Source of the DNA: DATAXV01 sp036272915
Lineage (GTDB): Bacteria > Chloroflexota > Dormibacteria > Dormibacterales > Dormibacteraceae
Assembly: GCA_036272915.1 (NCBI GenBank)
Contig: DATAXV010000090.1
Location: forward strand, 1 to 36,580
Length of the DNA: 36,580 bases
Direction of reading: 5' to 3'
Shown here one piece after another: positions 26,242-33,614 of the stretch. The position numbers were made by a program, and so were the translations under genes. A model generated the notes under the pieces. That model worked only from the letters and a program-made list of their open reading frames with translations. It was not told the DNA's origin and ran no database searches. Within the stretch, counting starts at the first letter, position 1, and each line of letters begins with the position of its first letter.

Positions 26242-26317
26242 GGCGAAGAGCTTACTCCCCGGACCGAGGGCGGAAGCCGCGCGCCCGCCCCCGGACAGGG
26301 GACCCGCCCGGGGCCGG

Positions 26318-27172
26318 TCAGGCGGGGGGCGCCGAGAAGGCGAGGAGGGCGACGTCGGCGAAGGGGCGGTAGCCGATCCGGTGGTAGACGCGGTTGGCGG
26401 TGGGATTGGCGAGGTCGGTGTAGAGCATGAGGCGCTCCGCCCCGCCGGCCAGCGCCGACTCCCCGATCGCGAACACCAGCGCCGCGGCGAACCCGTGGCG
26501 GCGGTGCGCGGGCGGTGTGTAGACGGGACCGATCCTGACCACCCCGCCCTCGGCCGCGGTCCTCGCCGCGTAGCAGACCGGCTCGCCGCCCGACTCCCAG
26601 AGGAAGGCGCGGCCGCCGGCGAGGCGCGAGGCGACGGCGCCGACGACCTCTCCGGAGACATGGCCCTCCGCCTCCCGCTCGAAGGCCTCCGACCACCGGA
26701 CCAGGAGGTCGCGATCGGCGGCGCCGGCCTGGCGCCAGCCGCCCGCCGCGGCCGGCCTCGGAGGGGTGGGCTCGTCGAGCCGGTGGATCCGCTGGCGCAT
26801 CCGCGTTTCGATCCGGGCCCCGGTCCGCCGGGCCCAGGCGGCGGCGAAGGCGTCCGCCTCCCCCACCGTGCCGCCGACGCCGGCGTTGTCGGGGCAGGCG
26901 GAGAGGAGCGCGTCGACCAGCGTCTCCACCGCCTCGGGCGGCATCGCCGAGATGTACGCCTGGTAGGGCGGCGTGCGCATGGCGGCGCCGACCACCGCGC
27001 CGGATCCATCGACGAGGGCGGCGAAGACCTCGCGCTCACGGGCCGCGTCGGGATCCTGGAGACGGCTCGCGATCGTGGTCAGGATGACGTGGTTGAGGAC
27101 GGGGTCGGCGAGCAGGAACGCCGAGCTCAGGCGCCAGAAGCCGGCGGCGTCGGTCAGGACCTGACATCGCAC
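26318..27172 (-). CDS. GNAT family N-acetyltransferase with an extra N-terminal domain
   Basis: This is a 284-residue protein. The C-terminal half (about 146-284) is a GNAT domain with VVRIGPVYTPPAHRRHGFA, holding the acetyl-CoA loop R-x-x-G-x-A (RRHGFA, 224-229), and YTDLANPTANRVYHRIGY, the usual end of the fold. The N-terminal half (1-135) may be a degenerate second GNAT domain; I cannot name it. The GTG start at 27172 lies 23 bases after the IMPase-like gene, so it belongs to the XRE-IMPase-GNAT unit. The substrate is unknown; an amine on a small molecule or protein is possible. No Shine-Dalgarno is clear. Confidence 0.82.
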   Translation of the reverse strand: MRCQVLTDAAGFWRLSSAFLLADPVLNHVILTTIASRLQDPDAAREREVFAALVDGSGAVVGAAMRTPPYQAYISAMPPEAVETLVDALLSACPDNAGVGGTVGEADAFAAAWARRTGARIETRMRQRIHRLDEPTPPRPAAAGGWRQAGAADRDLLVRWSEAFEREAEGHVSGEVVGAVASRLAGGRAFLWESGGEPVCYAARTAAEGGVVRIGPVYTPPAHRRHGFAAALVFAIGESALAGGAERLMLYTDLANPTANRVYHRIGYRPFADVALLAFSAPPA

Positions 27173-27195
27173 CGGCGGCAGTATCGCACCGCCGC

Positions 27196-28017
27196 TCAGG
27201 CCGGACTCGCGTCGGCGACGCGGACCGCCTCGCCGACCATGGTCCGGAGCTCCTCGAAGAGGCTGGGCGGCGCGGCCAGGGTGACGGCGGCCTCGAGGCT
27301 GTAGTCGGAGCCGTCGAGGTCGGCGACGACGGCCCCCGCCTCGCGGGCGATGGCGACGCCGGCGCACATGTCCCAGGGGTTGTTGGCCAGGGTGACGCTG
27401 GCGTCGAGCCGCCCCTCCGCCAGCCAGGCCAGGTCGAGCGCCGCCGAGCCCAGCATCCGGATCCGCAGGGCGCGCGCGGAGAGCCGCTCGAGCAGGGCCA
27501 GGTAGCGGCGGTTGCGCAGGGACCGGGCCCCACCCGAGGCGACGGCGAAGTCGCCGACGGCGACGACCGCCTCCTCCAGCCGGGTCGCGGCACGGCACCG
27601 GAGCGGCCGGCCCGAGACCTCCGCCCCGCCGCCCTCGACGGCCTGGTACCGGGCGCCGAGGAAGGGCATGTCGATCACGCCCAGGACCGGCCTGCGGTCG
27701 AGGGCGAGGCCCAGGGCGATGCCGCAGAGGGGCAGGCCGCGGCCGTAGTTGACGGTCCCGTCGACGGGGTCCACCGTCCACAGCAGCCGGTCGGCGGCGC
27801 CGCCGCTCCTGCCCTCCTCCTCGCCGAGGACGGGGATGGAGGGCGTCCGCTCGTGGAGGAACTCGCGGAGCCCGCGCTCGACCCGAACGTCGAGCTCGTA
27901 GGCGTAATCGCGCTCGCCCTTGGCGATGCGCGCCCCGGCCGGCCGCTCCCGGACCAGGGGCGCCGCCTCCGAGACCGCCTGCAGCGCGACCGGAAGCAGC
28001 TCCCGGACACTCAGCAT
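27196..28017 (-). CDS. Inositol monophosphatase family phosphatase
   Basis: This 273-residue protein has the Mg2+-dependent phosphatase motifs VLGEEEG (first metal Glu), WTVDPVDGTVNY (83-88 DPVDGT) and NPWDMCAGVAIAREAG (third metal Asp). Family members hydrolyse inositol phosphate, fructose bisphosphate, PAP or histidinol phosphate; motifs alone do not separate these. The ATG at 28017 is chosen over 28038 because GGAG lies six bases before it; it then overlaps the XRE gene stop (ATGCTGA), indicating coupled translation. The first-motif Thr-Glu of many members is Tyr-Glu here (YAYELD). Confidence 0.88.
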   Translation of the reverse strand: MLSVRELLPVALQAVSEAAPLVRERPAGARIAKGERDYAYELDVRVERGLREFLHERTPSIPVLGEEEGRSGGAADRLLWTVDPVDGTVNYGRGLPLCGIALGLALDRRPVLGVIDMPFLGARYQAVEGGGAEVSGRPLRCRAATRLEEAVVAVGDFAVASGGARSLRNRRYLALLERLSARALRIRMLGSAALDLAWLAEGRLDASVTLANNPWDMCAGVAIAREAGAVVADLDGSDYSLEAAVTLAAPPSLFEELRTMVGEAVRVADASPA

Positions 28018-29063
28018 ATGTCGCTCCGCTCCTCCCACAGAAGCTCGAACAGCTCGTGGAAGAGCGGATAGAGACCTTCCTCCCCACCCTTCCTCTGAAG
28101 CAGGAAGCTCGGCGAGCCCAGGCCCCTGAGCTCCGGCAGGTAGGGCTGGACGATGGCCCGGGCGTCGTCGACCAGGACCACGTTGAAGCGCGCCGCCTCG
28201 TCGTAGGTGGCGAGGTGCAAGCGCCCGCGCACATCCTCGGGGAGGCGGCGCCTGATCATCAGCATGGTCTCGATGTTGAGCTGGGTCAGACTGGCCAGCT
28301 TGCCGGGCGGGAAGCCCTCCTCCCTCTCCCGATCCGCCATCGCGCGCCCGTCGGGGGCGAGGAAGAGGCAGGACATCTCACAGCCCCGGCGCAGCAGCGC
28401 GCCCAGCTCCACATCCGCGTACTCCTGGCAGAGGATGTTGAGCGAGAGCCCCGCCGCCCTGACCCGGCGGGCGCCGCGGAGCAGCTCGCGGGTGGGCAGC
28501 TGCGAGACCAGGTCAGTGCGGCTGCCGAAGACCCTGACCAGGTCGGTGAAGCGGTCGGCCAGCGGCTTCTCGAGCAGACGCTCCAGCACCGAGCCCTCCT
28601 GGTCCCCGCCCATCGCCGGCTGTCTGACCAGCAGCGCCGTGCCCGCCGGCGCGCCCTCCTCGGACGAGCTGTCCGCGATCTCACTCGGGAGCGGCCAGGG
28701 GAAGCGCTCCTTGAGCGTTCGCACAAAGGCCTCCGCGTCCATGCCCAGCCACTCCCTCGCCTGCTCCCGCCACCTCCTGGCGGCGGCGCCCCGGGCGGCG
28801 CGGGTGGGCGCAGGTCCCGACGCGGTCGCCGGACCCAGGAGCTCGGGCAGTGGGATGCGCGTGGCCTCGGCCACGGCGACGAGGACGCTCGCCCCGGGCT
28901 CGTAGCGGCCCCGCTCCCAGTCGGACACCTGCGACTGCGAGACCTGCTTGCCGAGGACGTCGCCGAGGCCGCGGGCGAGCTCGCCCTGGCTCAGCTTGCG
29001 GCGTTCGCGGGCCCGGCGGATGGCGAGCCTGACGTCGCGCTTGATCTGATCCTCGTTATCCAT
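28011..29063 (-). CDS. XRE-family regulator with a large C-terminal domain
   Basis: This 350-residue protein starts with an XRE-type helix-turn-helix (about 12-77): KLSQGELARGLG, then SQSQVSDWERGRYEP. A linker of about 75 residues follows, then a domain (about 155-345) with RELLRGARRVRAAGLSLNIL, LRRGCEMSCLFLAPDG, RGRLHLATYDEAARFNVVLVDD and a C-terminal FHELFELLWEE. The C-terminal half looks like the PLD-like sensor domain often found with HTH in actinobacteria (DUF5919-like), but I recognise it only by general pattern; no HKD pair is seen. It probably senses a ligand and controls the divergent genes and itself. It heads the IMPase-GNAT unit. Confidence 0.8.
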   Translation of the reverse strand: MDNEDQIKRDVRLAIRRARERRKLSQGELARGLGDVLGKQVSQSQVSDWERGRYEPGASVLVAVAEATRIPLPELLGPATASGPAPTRAARGAAARRWREQAREWLGMDAEAFVRTLKERFPWPLPSEIADSSSEEGAPAGTALLVRQPAMGGDQEGSVLERLLEKPLADRFTDLVRVFGSRTDLVSQLPTRELLRGARRVRAAGLSLNILCQEYADVELGALLRRGCEMSCLFLAPDGRAMADREREEGFPPGKLASLTQLNIETMLMIRRRLPEDVRGRLHLATYDEAARFNVVLVDDARAIVQPYLPELRGLGSPSFLLQRKGGEEGLYPLFHELFELLWEERSDIC

Positions 29064-29104
29064 CGGCGGTTCCCCCCGGCTCCAGCATGCCCTATCACCA
29101 CGTT

Positions 29105-29124
29105 CTATCGCGCTTGCTCGATAG
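29105..29124. promoter_or_regulatory. Candidate operator between the XRE gene and the divergent unit
   Basis: The dyad CTATCG-N8-CGATAG stands 42 bases before the XRE ATG. Related half-sites occur at 29092 (CTATCA) and 29147 (CGATCG), spaced roughly in steps of 13-14 bases. A minus-strand promoter TGGAAA (29160-29155), 17 bases, GATAAT (29137-29132) would start transcription at the edge of the dyad, a typical place for self-repression. The patch is AT-richer than the rest of the window. Function is inferred. Confidence 0.5.
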
Positions 29125-29139
29125 GATTCACATTATCCA

Positions 29140-29169
29140 TTGCGCTCGATCGCGTTTCCATGATATCTA
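29140..29169 (+). promoter_or_regulatory. Possible promoter for the plus-strand unit at 29239-29726
   Basis: TTGCGC (29140-29145), 18 bases, then TATCTA (29164-29169). It would give a leader of about 60 bases before the short frame at 29239. It overlaps the minus-strand promoter and flanks the dyad, so a regulator bound there could affect both directions. Match to consensus is moderate. Confidence 0.35.
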
Positions 29170-29238
29170 GTCGGGAGCAATTCTGGATCGGATCCTTCCC
29201 GGACATTGTGGGGGGCGGATCCGCCGGAAGGAAGGATC

Positions 29239-29310
29239 GTGATCGGGGAACCCAAGCGTGCCCGGTGGGAGCGCCGGAGAGCGGAGACCGTCGCCGGGAC
29301 GGCGTTCTAA
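29239..29310 (+). CDS. Possible 23-residue leader peptide
   Basis: A GTG at 29239 follows GGAAGGAAGG by three to four bases, and opens 23 codons (MIGEPKRARWERRR...TAF) to TAA at 29308. The peptide is strongly basic. The stop overlaps AAGGAGG, the ribosome site of the next gene, so reading of the short frame would couple to it. A perfect 12-base palindrome GGCGGATCCGCC (29214-29225) lies directly before its ribosome site. No family is recognised. It could be a leader peptide or chance, since G-rich sequence often mimics ribosome sites. Confidence 0.35.
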   Translation: MIGEPKRARWERRRAETVAGTAF

Positions 29311-29321
29311 GGAGGATGGAT

Positions 29322-29726
29322 GTGTCGGATCTGACCGAGAAGAAGGTCGCCAGGTTGATGTCGGCGCTCGGCCTCGATCCGGCTCGACGTAGGGATGGGC
29401 CACTCGTCGTCGCCATCGACGGCGACTGGGTGGTCGCCATCAACGGCGGCGCGGACACGGTCGCGGCCGCCCCCAGGGGATGCATGCCGATGTCGGTCGA
29501 GGCCGACGAGATGTGCTTCTGGTATCGCGGCTGGTTCGCCGGCTGGCTGCGGCCGGTGCGGAGCGGCCCCGGTCTGCGCGAGACCGACATCGTCGCCGTC
29601 GAGGACGCCGCCAACGTCCACACGCTCAGGGCGGCCCTGGACGAGGCCATCATCCGGGCCGCCGGCCACTCGCCGGCGGAGGCCCCCGCGCCCCGGGCGC
29701 GGAAACGGGTGCCGGTCAGCGTCTGA
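29322..29726 (+). CDS. Unrecognised 134-residue protein
   Basis: The GTG at 29322 is chosen because AAGGAGG ends six bases before it; the ATG at 29316 is directly against that site and too close. The protein begins SDLTEKKVARLMSALGL, continues with a beta-like core VVAIDGDWVVAINGGADT and an aromatic stretch EADEMCFWYRGWFAGWLRP, then EDAANVHTLRAALDEAI (helix), and ends in an Ala/Pro/Arg-rich tail. There is no signal peptide, membrane helix or known catalytic motif. Codon usage resembles its neighbours. It is divergent from the XRE gene and likely under its control, and converges on the Nudix-YrdC gene 9 bases away. I do not recognise a family. Confidence 0.7.
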   Translation: MSDLTEKKVARLMSALGLDPARRRDGPLVVAIDGDWVVAINGGADTVAAAPRGCMPMSVEADEMCFWYRGWFAGWLRPVRSGPGLRETDIVAVEDAANVHTLRAALDEAIIRAAGHSPAEAPAPRARKRVPVSV

Positions 29727-29735
29727 CCGCCGAGG

Positions 29736-30761
29736 TCAGCGCCTGCGTCCGCGATCGGAGGCGGTCCGGCGCAGCTGATCGGCGCTGATCGGGCCCGGGC
29801 GCAGGACCTCCGGCTCGTCGCCGACGAGCGAGGCCACGGTGGACGGCACGCCACCGGGGGCCTCGCCTCCATCGAGCACGGCGGCGATGCCGATCAGGCT
29901 CGCCGCCTCGAACGCGGTCATCGCCGGCGGCCGGGAGCTGAGGTTCGCGCTCGTCGTCAGCAGCGGCTCCCCCACCTCGCGGAGCAGGTCCAGGGCCACC
30001 GGGTGGTCGGGGACCCGCACACCGAGGGTGCCGGTGCCGTCGAGGGTGGGCAGGACCAAGGTCAGCGGACCCGGCCACCAGCGCTCCATGTACTCGCGGT
30101 GCCAGCCCTCGACCGCGACCAGGCCGTCGAACCCAGCGGCCTCCGCGGCCATCGCGATCAGCTGCTGCGAATGCGGCCGCCGCTTGACCTCGTAGATACG
30201 CTCGGCCGCGCCCGTCTCCCGGGCCAGGGCGGCGAGGCCGTAGACGGTGTCGGTGGGAAAGGCGATCACCTCGCCCTGGAGGAGCAGCCGCGCCGCCTCG
30301 GCCAGGCCGGCCCGGTCCGGCGGCAGCACGGCGGGCAGCGAGGCGGCGTCCCTCTCCAGCTGAGAGGAGACGATGGCGGGCGAGATCCGCCGCAGCGCGT
30401 CGGCCAGCGGAAGCCAGGCGAACGCGTTGTGCTCGGCCGAGAGCCGCACCCCGGCGTCGGCCGGCGCCTCGGCCATGAACGCCGCCCAGTCCCGATCGAG
30501 GTCGACCTCGATCAGGGGCAGGACCAGCCCCGTCTCCTCCTCCAGCTCGCGGACGGCGCCGTCGACGACCGGCTCGCCCGGCAGGCGCGCTCCGGACGGC
30601 GGTCCCCACGCCCACTCACCCTCGTAGTCGGGTCCTCGGTGGGCGCGATGGAGCACCAGCCACCGCCGTTCGCCCCGCTCCCAGCGGTAGACCAGGATCG
30701 CCGCCCCGTGGGGCGGATCCTCGGCCACGGGCAGGCCGTCCCAGGTGGTGGTCAGGTCCAT
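29736..30761 (-). CDS. Nudix hydrolase fused to a YrdC/Sua5 (TsaC) domain
   Basis: This is a 341-residue two-domain protein. The N-terminal part (about 18-140) holds a perfect Nudix box from Gly57 to Leu79 (G-x5-E-x7-REL-x-EE-x-GL). The C-terminal part (about 150-330) is YrdC, with FPTDTVYGL (168-176), YEVKRRP, TTSANLSSRP and PSTVASL. YrdC makes threonylcarbamoyl-AMP from Thr, bicarbonate and ATP for tRNA t6A; the Sua5 extra domain is absent. The Nudix domain might hydrolyse a nucleotide by-product or clear ATP-like substrates; that is inference. The ATG at 30761 overlaps the prmC stop by 10 bases, so one continuous frame is certain and no stop separates the domains. Confidence 0.92.
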   Translation of the reverse strand: MDLTTTWDGLPVAEDPPHGAAILVYRWERGERRWLVLHRAHRGPDYEGEWAWGPPSGARLPGEPVVDGAVRELEEETGLVLPLIEVDLDRDWAAFMAEAPADAGVRLSAEHNAFAWLPLADALRRISPAIVSSQLERDAASLPAVLPPDRAGLAEAARLLLQGEVIAFPTDTVYGLAALARETGAAERIYEVKRRPHSQQLIAMAAEAAGFDGLVAVEGWHREYMERWWPGPLTLVLPTLDGTGTLGVRVPDHPVALDLLREVGEPLLTTSANLSSRPPAMTAFEAASLIGIAAVLDGGEAPGGVPSTVASLVGDEPEVLRPGPISADQLRRTASDRGRRR

Positions 30762-31579
30762 GCCTCGACCACCCGGACGAGGCCGCCGACGTCGCGATGG
30801 AACCGGTGCCCGGCGTAGCCCTCGAGCGCGGGCAGCAGCGCCTGCTGCTGGCGTGGATCGATCTCGGCCAGCACCGCCCCCTGCGGCCGCAGCCGGGCGG
30901 GCGCCTCCTCCAACAGGCGGCGGACCAGCGCCACCCCGGCGTCGGCGGCGAAGAGGGCGTGGCGCGGCTGGGCCAGCACCTCGGGAGGAAGCTCGGCCGC
31001 CTCGTCCACGTAGGGGAGGTTGGCGCAGATCAGGTCGACGGGATCGGTCAGCGGCTCGAGCAGATCGCCGCGCTCCAGGGTGATCCTGGGGCCCAGCTCG
31101 TGCCGGGCGACATTGCGGGCGGCCACCTCGAGCGCGGCCTCGTCGTCGTCGGTGGCCAGGACCCTGGCCTCGGGCACGTAGTGGGCGACGGCGACGGCGA
31201 TGCAGCCACTGCCGGTGCCGATGTCGGCGACCCTGACCTCGCCGCCCCGGGCCCTGGCCCAGGAGACGGCCCTCTCGACCAGCGTCTCGGTGTCGGGGTT
31301 GGGGACCAGCACCTCCGGCGAGACCTCGAAGTCGAGGTTCATGAACTCCTTGTGGCCGAGCAGGTAGGCGACCGGCGCCCCCTTCGCTCGGCGCGAGACC
31401 AGCTTCCGGTAGGGCGCCAGCTCACCCTCGGCCATCGGCCGCTCGAACTGCAGGTAGAGGTCGAGGCGGCGGACGTCGAGGGACTGGGCCAGCAGCAGCT
31501 CGGCATCGAGGCGGGCCGACGAGGAGCCGTGCTGGTCGAGATACCCGGTCGCGCGCCGGAGCACCTCGAGCAGGTTCAC
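30752..31579 (-). CDS. prmC: Release factor glutamine methyltransferase, NLPY variant
   Basis: This 275-residue SAM-dependent enzyme methylates the Gln of the GGQ motif in RF1 and RF2. It has the helical N-terminal domain, LVPNPDTETLVERA (family usually PRPETE), the SAM loop VADIGTGSGCIAVAVA (117-132) and DLICANLPYV (183-191). The catalytic tetrad is NLPY (187-190) instead of the usual NPPY. Both of its substrates, prfA and prfB, are in this window, and it overlaps prfA by 4 bases. Change of the second residue may be tolerated, as in other amino- or amido-methyltransferases that have NLPY. Assignment is well supported by context. Confidence 0.92.
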   Translation of the reverse strand: MNLLEVLRRATGYLDQHGSSSARLDAELLLAQSLDVRRLDLYLQFERPMAEGELAPYRKLVSRRAKGAPVAYLLGHKEFMNLDFEVSPEVLVPNPDTETLVERAVSWARARGGEVRVADIGTGSGCIAVAVAHYVPEARVLATDDDEAALEVAARNVARHELGPRITLERGDLLEPLTDPVDLICANLPYVDEAAELPPEVLAQPRHALFAADAGVALVRRLLEEAPARLRPQGAVLAEIDPRQQQALLPALEGYAGHRFHRDVGGLVRVVEAWT

Positions 31580-32655
31580 GTGGCGCCGACGCCCTCGGCC
31601 TCGAGCTGGTGCTGCCGCTCGGCCGCGGCCAGCTCGGTGATCAGCTGGTCGAGGTCACCCTGCATGACCTGCTCCAACCGGTAGAGGGTCAGGCCGATCC
31701 GGTGGTCGGTGACCCGGTTCTCCTTGAAGTTGTAGGTCCGGATCTTCTCCGACCGGTTGCCGGTCCTGACCATCGACTGGCGCTCCGCCGTCTGCTTCGC
31801 CTGCTGCTCGGCCAGGCGCTGCTCGTAGAGCCGGGTGCGGAGCACCCGAAGCGCCTTCTCCTTGTTCTTCAGCTGCGACTTCTCGTCCTGAATGGAGACG
31901 ACCATCCCGGTCGGCAGGTGGGTGATCCGGATCGCCGAGTAGGTGGTGTTGACGCTCTGGCCACCGGGGCCGGTGGAGGTCGAGGTTTCGACCTTGAGGT
32001 CCTTGTCGGGGAGCTCGACCTCCACCGGATCGGGCTCGGGCATGATCGAGACGGTGGCCGCCGAGGTGTGGATGCGGCCCTGCGACTCGGTCGCCGGGAC
32101 CCTCTGCACCCGGTGCACTCCGCCCTCGAACTTCAGCTGCGAATAGGCGCCCCTGCCATGGACCTCGAAGGAGATCCTGTCGAAGCCGCCGAGCTCGGTC
32201 GGCTGGGCGTCGAGGACTTCGATCTTCCAACCCTTCTGCTCCACCCAGTGCGAGTACATGCGGAAGAGGTCGGCGGCGAAGAGCGCGGCCTCGTCACCGC
32301 CTTCGGCGCCATGGATCTCGACCACCACGTCGCGCTCGTCGTTGGGGTCCTTGGGCAGGAGCAGGACGCGCATCCGCTCCTCCAGCTGCTCGACGCGGTG
32401 GGCGGCGTCCCGCTCCTCGCCGCGCAGGTACTCCTGCATCTCGCCGTCCTGCTCCTGGCGGAGCAGCTCCCTGGCCTCGTCCAGCTGGCCGCGCGCCTCG
32501 CGGTACTCGCGATAGGCGGACACCAGATCGTCCAGGGACCGAAGCTCGCGACCGAGCTCCGCCAGCTGACGGTGGTCAGCGATGACCTCGGGCCGGCTCA
32601 TCTGGATCTCGATCTGCCCGTACCGGCCGGCGACTGCCTCCAGGCGGTCGATCAT
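31576..32655 (-). CDS. prfA: Peptide chain release factor 1
   Basis: This 359-residue factor reads UAA and UAG. Codon recognition uses the PxT-type PAT in RVPATESQGRIH (187-189), and the catalytic GGQ is in STGPGGQSVNTTYSA (231-233). The N-terminal helical domain and the EIHGAEGGDEAALFA segment are normal. The Y in NTTYSA replaces the common Asp. It overlaps the DUF1385 gene by 4 bases upstream and prmC by 4 bases downstream, so a coupled factor-plus-methylase unit is clear. Confidence 0.97.
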   Translation of the reverse strand: MIDRLEAVAGRYGQIEIQMSRPEVIADHRQLAELGRELRSLDDLVSAYREYREARGQLDEARELLRQEQDGEMQEYLRGEERDAAHRVEQLEERMRVLLLPKDPNDERDVVVEIHGAEGGDEAALFAADLFRMYSHWVEQKGWKIEVLDAQPTELGGFDRISFEVHGRGAYSQLKFEGGVHRVQRVPATESQGRIHTSAATVSIMPEPDPVEVELPDKDLKVETSTSTGPGGQSVNTTYSAIRITHLPTGMVVSIQDEKSQLKNKEKALRVLRTRLYEQRLAEQQAKQTAERQSMVRTGNRSEKIRTYNFKENRVTDHRIGLTLYRLEQVMQGDLDQLITELAAAERQHQLEAEGVGAT

Positions 32656-33608
32656 CCGGCCACCTCCAGGCCGCCCGGCGCGGGCACGGGGGAGGGCTCG
32701 CGGTCCGCCTCCATGACCGCCTCCAGGGCGGCGATGGCGACCTCCAGCATCCCCTCGTCCGGCTCGCGGGTGGTGAGCTTCTGGGTGTAGAGCACCGGAA
32801 GCAGCAGCACCCGGGCGACGGGATTGGAACGGTGCCTGGCGAGCAGGCGGATCGCCTCGTAGCTGACCCCGGCGATGACCGGGATGCCGATCAGCCGGGA
32901 GGCGATCAGGAACACCCAGTCGGGGTGGGCCAGGGCGACCAGGCTGAAGACGACCAGGCTCACCACCAGCACGACCAGCAGGAAGCCCGTCCCACAGCGG
33001 GGGTGCAGCGCGCTCGCGCGCTTGACCGTGGCCGGCTCCAGCGCCCAGCCCGACTCCAGGGCGTTGATCGTCTTGTGCTCGGCGCCATGGTATTGGAGCA
33101 CCCGGCGCACGTCGCGGATGGTGCCCATCAGGAGCAGGTAGCCGAGGACCAGCGCGACCCGGATCAGGCTCTCGACGACGACGAAGCCGAAGGAGCCGGC
33201 GCGATGGTCGGCGAGGCCCGCGCCGAGCAGGGGCAGCCCGATGAAGAGCAGCGCCGAGAAGCCGATGCCGATGACCAGGGAGATGGCGATCTCCTTGGGA
33301 CCGATCTCGATCTCCTCCCCGGCGGCGACGCCGGCCGACCAGAGCAGGCTTCGCATGCCCAGGTGCAGCTGCTCGCCGAGCATGGCCAGCCCCCGCACGA
33401 AGGGCAGCCGCCAGAAGCGGTGTCGGTAGAGGGAGCCGCGCAGCTCGCCGCGCTGCACGCGGATCTCCCCCTTCGGATCCCGCACCGCCACCGCGTAGTC
33501 CCGCCGCCCGCGCATCATCACCCCCTCGATGACGGCCTGGCCGCCATAGAAGAAGCTAGGTGCGCCGGCCGGCTGCCCGGCCGGTGCGGCGGGCTCCAGC
33601 GGCGACAT
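32652..33608 (-). CDS. DUF1385 family membrane protein
   Basis: This 318-residue protein begins with FFYGGQAVIEGVMMRG, the hallmark of DUF1385 (YqhQ-like), and has several membrane helices (about 105-130, 140-165, 205-230, 235-255) with the loop YHGAEHKTI and HPRCGTGFLL between them. The function is not established. It sits between rpmE and prfA, a common place for this family in Gram-positive-type bacteria as I remember it. The ATG at 33608 is 6 bases after the rpmE stop. It ends with an acidic Pro-rich tail. Confidence 0.9.
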   Translation of the reverse strand: MSPLEPAAPAGQPAGAPSFFYGGQAVIEGVMMRGRRDYAVAVRDPKGEIRVQRGELRGSLYRHRFWRLPFVRGLAMLGEQLHLGMRSLLWSAGVAAGEEIEIGPKEIAISLVIGIGFSALLFIGLPLLGAGLADHRAGSFGFVVVESLIRVALVLGYLLLMGTIRDVRRVLQYHGAEHKTINALESGWALEPATVKRASALHPRCGTGFLLVVLVVSLVVFSLVALAHPDWVFLIASRLIGIPVIAGVSYEAIRLLARHRSNPVARVLLLPVLYTQKLTTREPDEGMLEVAIAALEAVMEADREPSPVPAPGGLEVAG

Positions 33609-33614
33609 GACGAC

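Noticed and set aside
24952..27039. A 695-residue fusion of glyA with upstream sequence
   Set aside because: The frame above 26241 runs over the GNAT gene in another frame and has no domain of its own; the SHMT start at 26241 or 26217 is normal.
29056..29140. TTATCCAT repeated at 29056 and 29133 as a second operator
   Set aside because: One copy is simply the start of the XRE coding sequence (Met-Asp-Asn), so the repeat may be chance.
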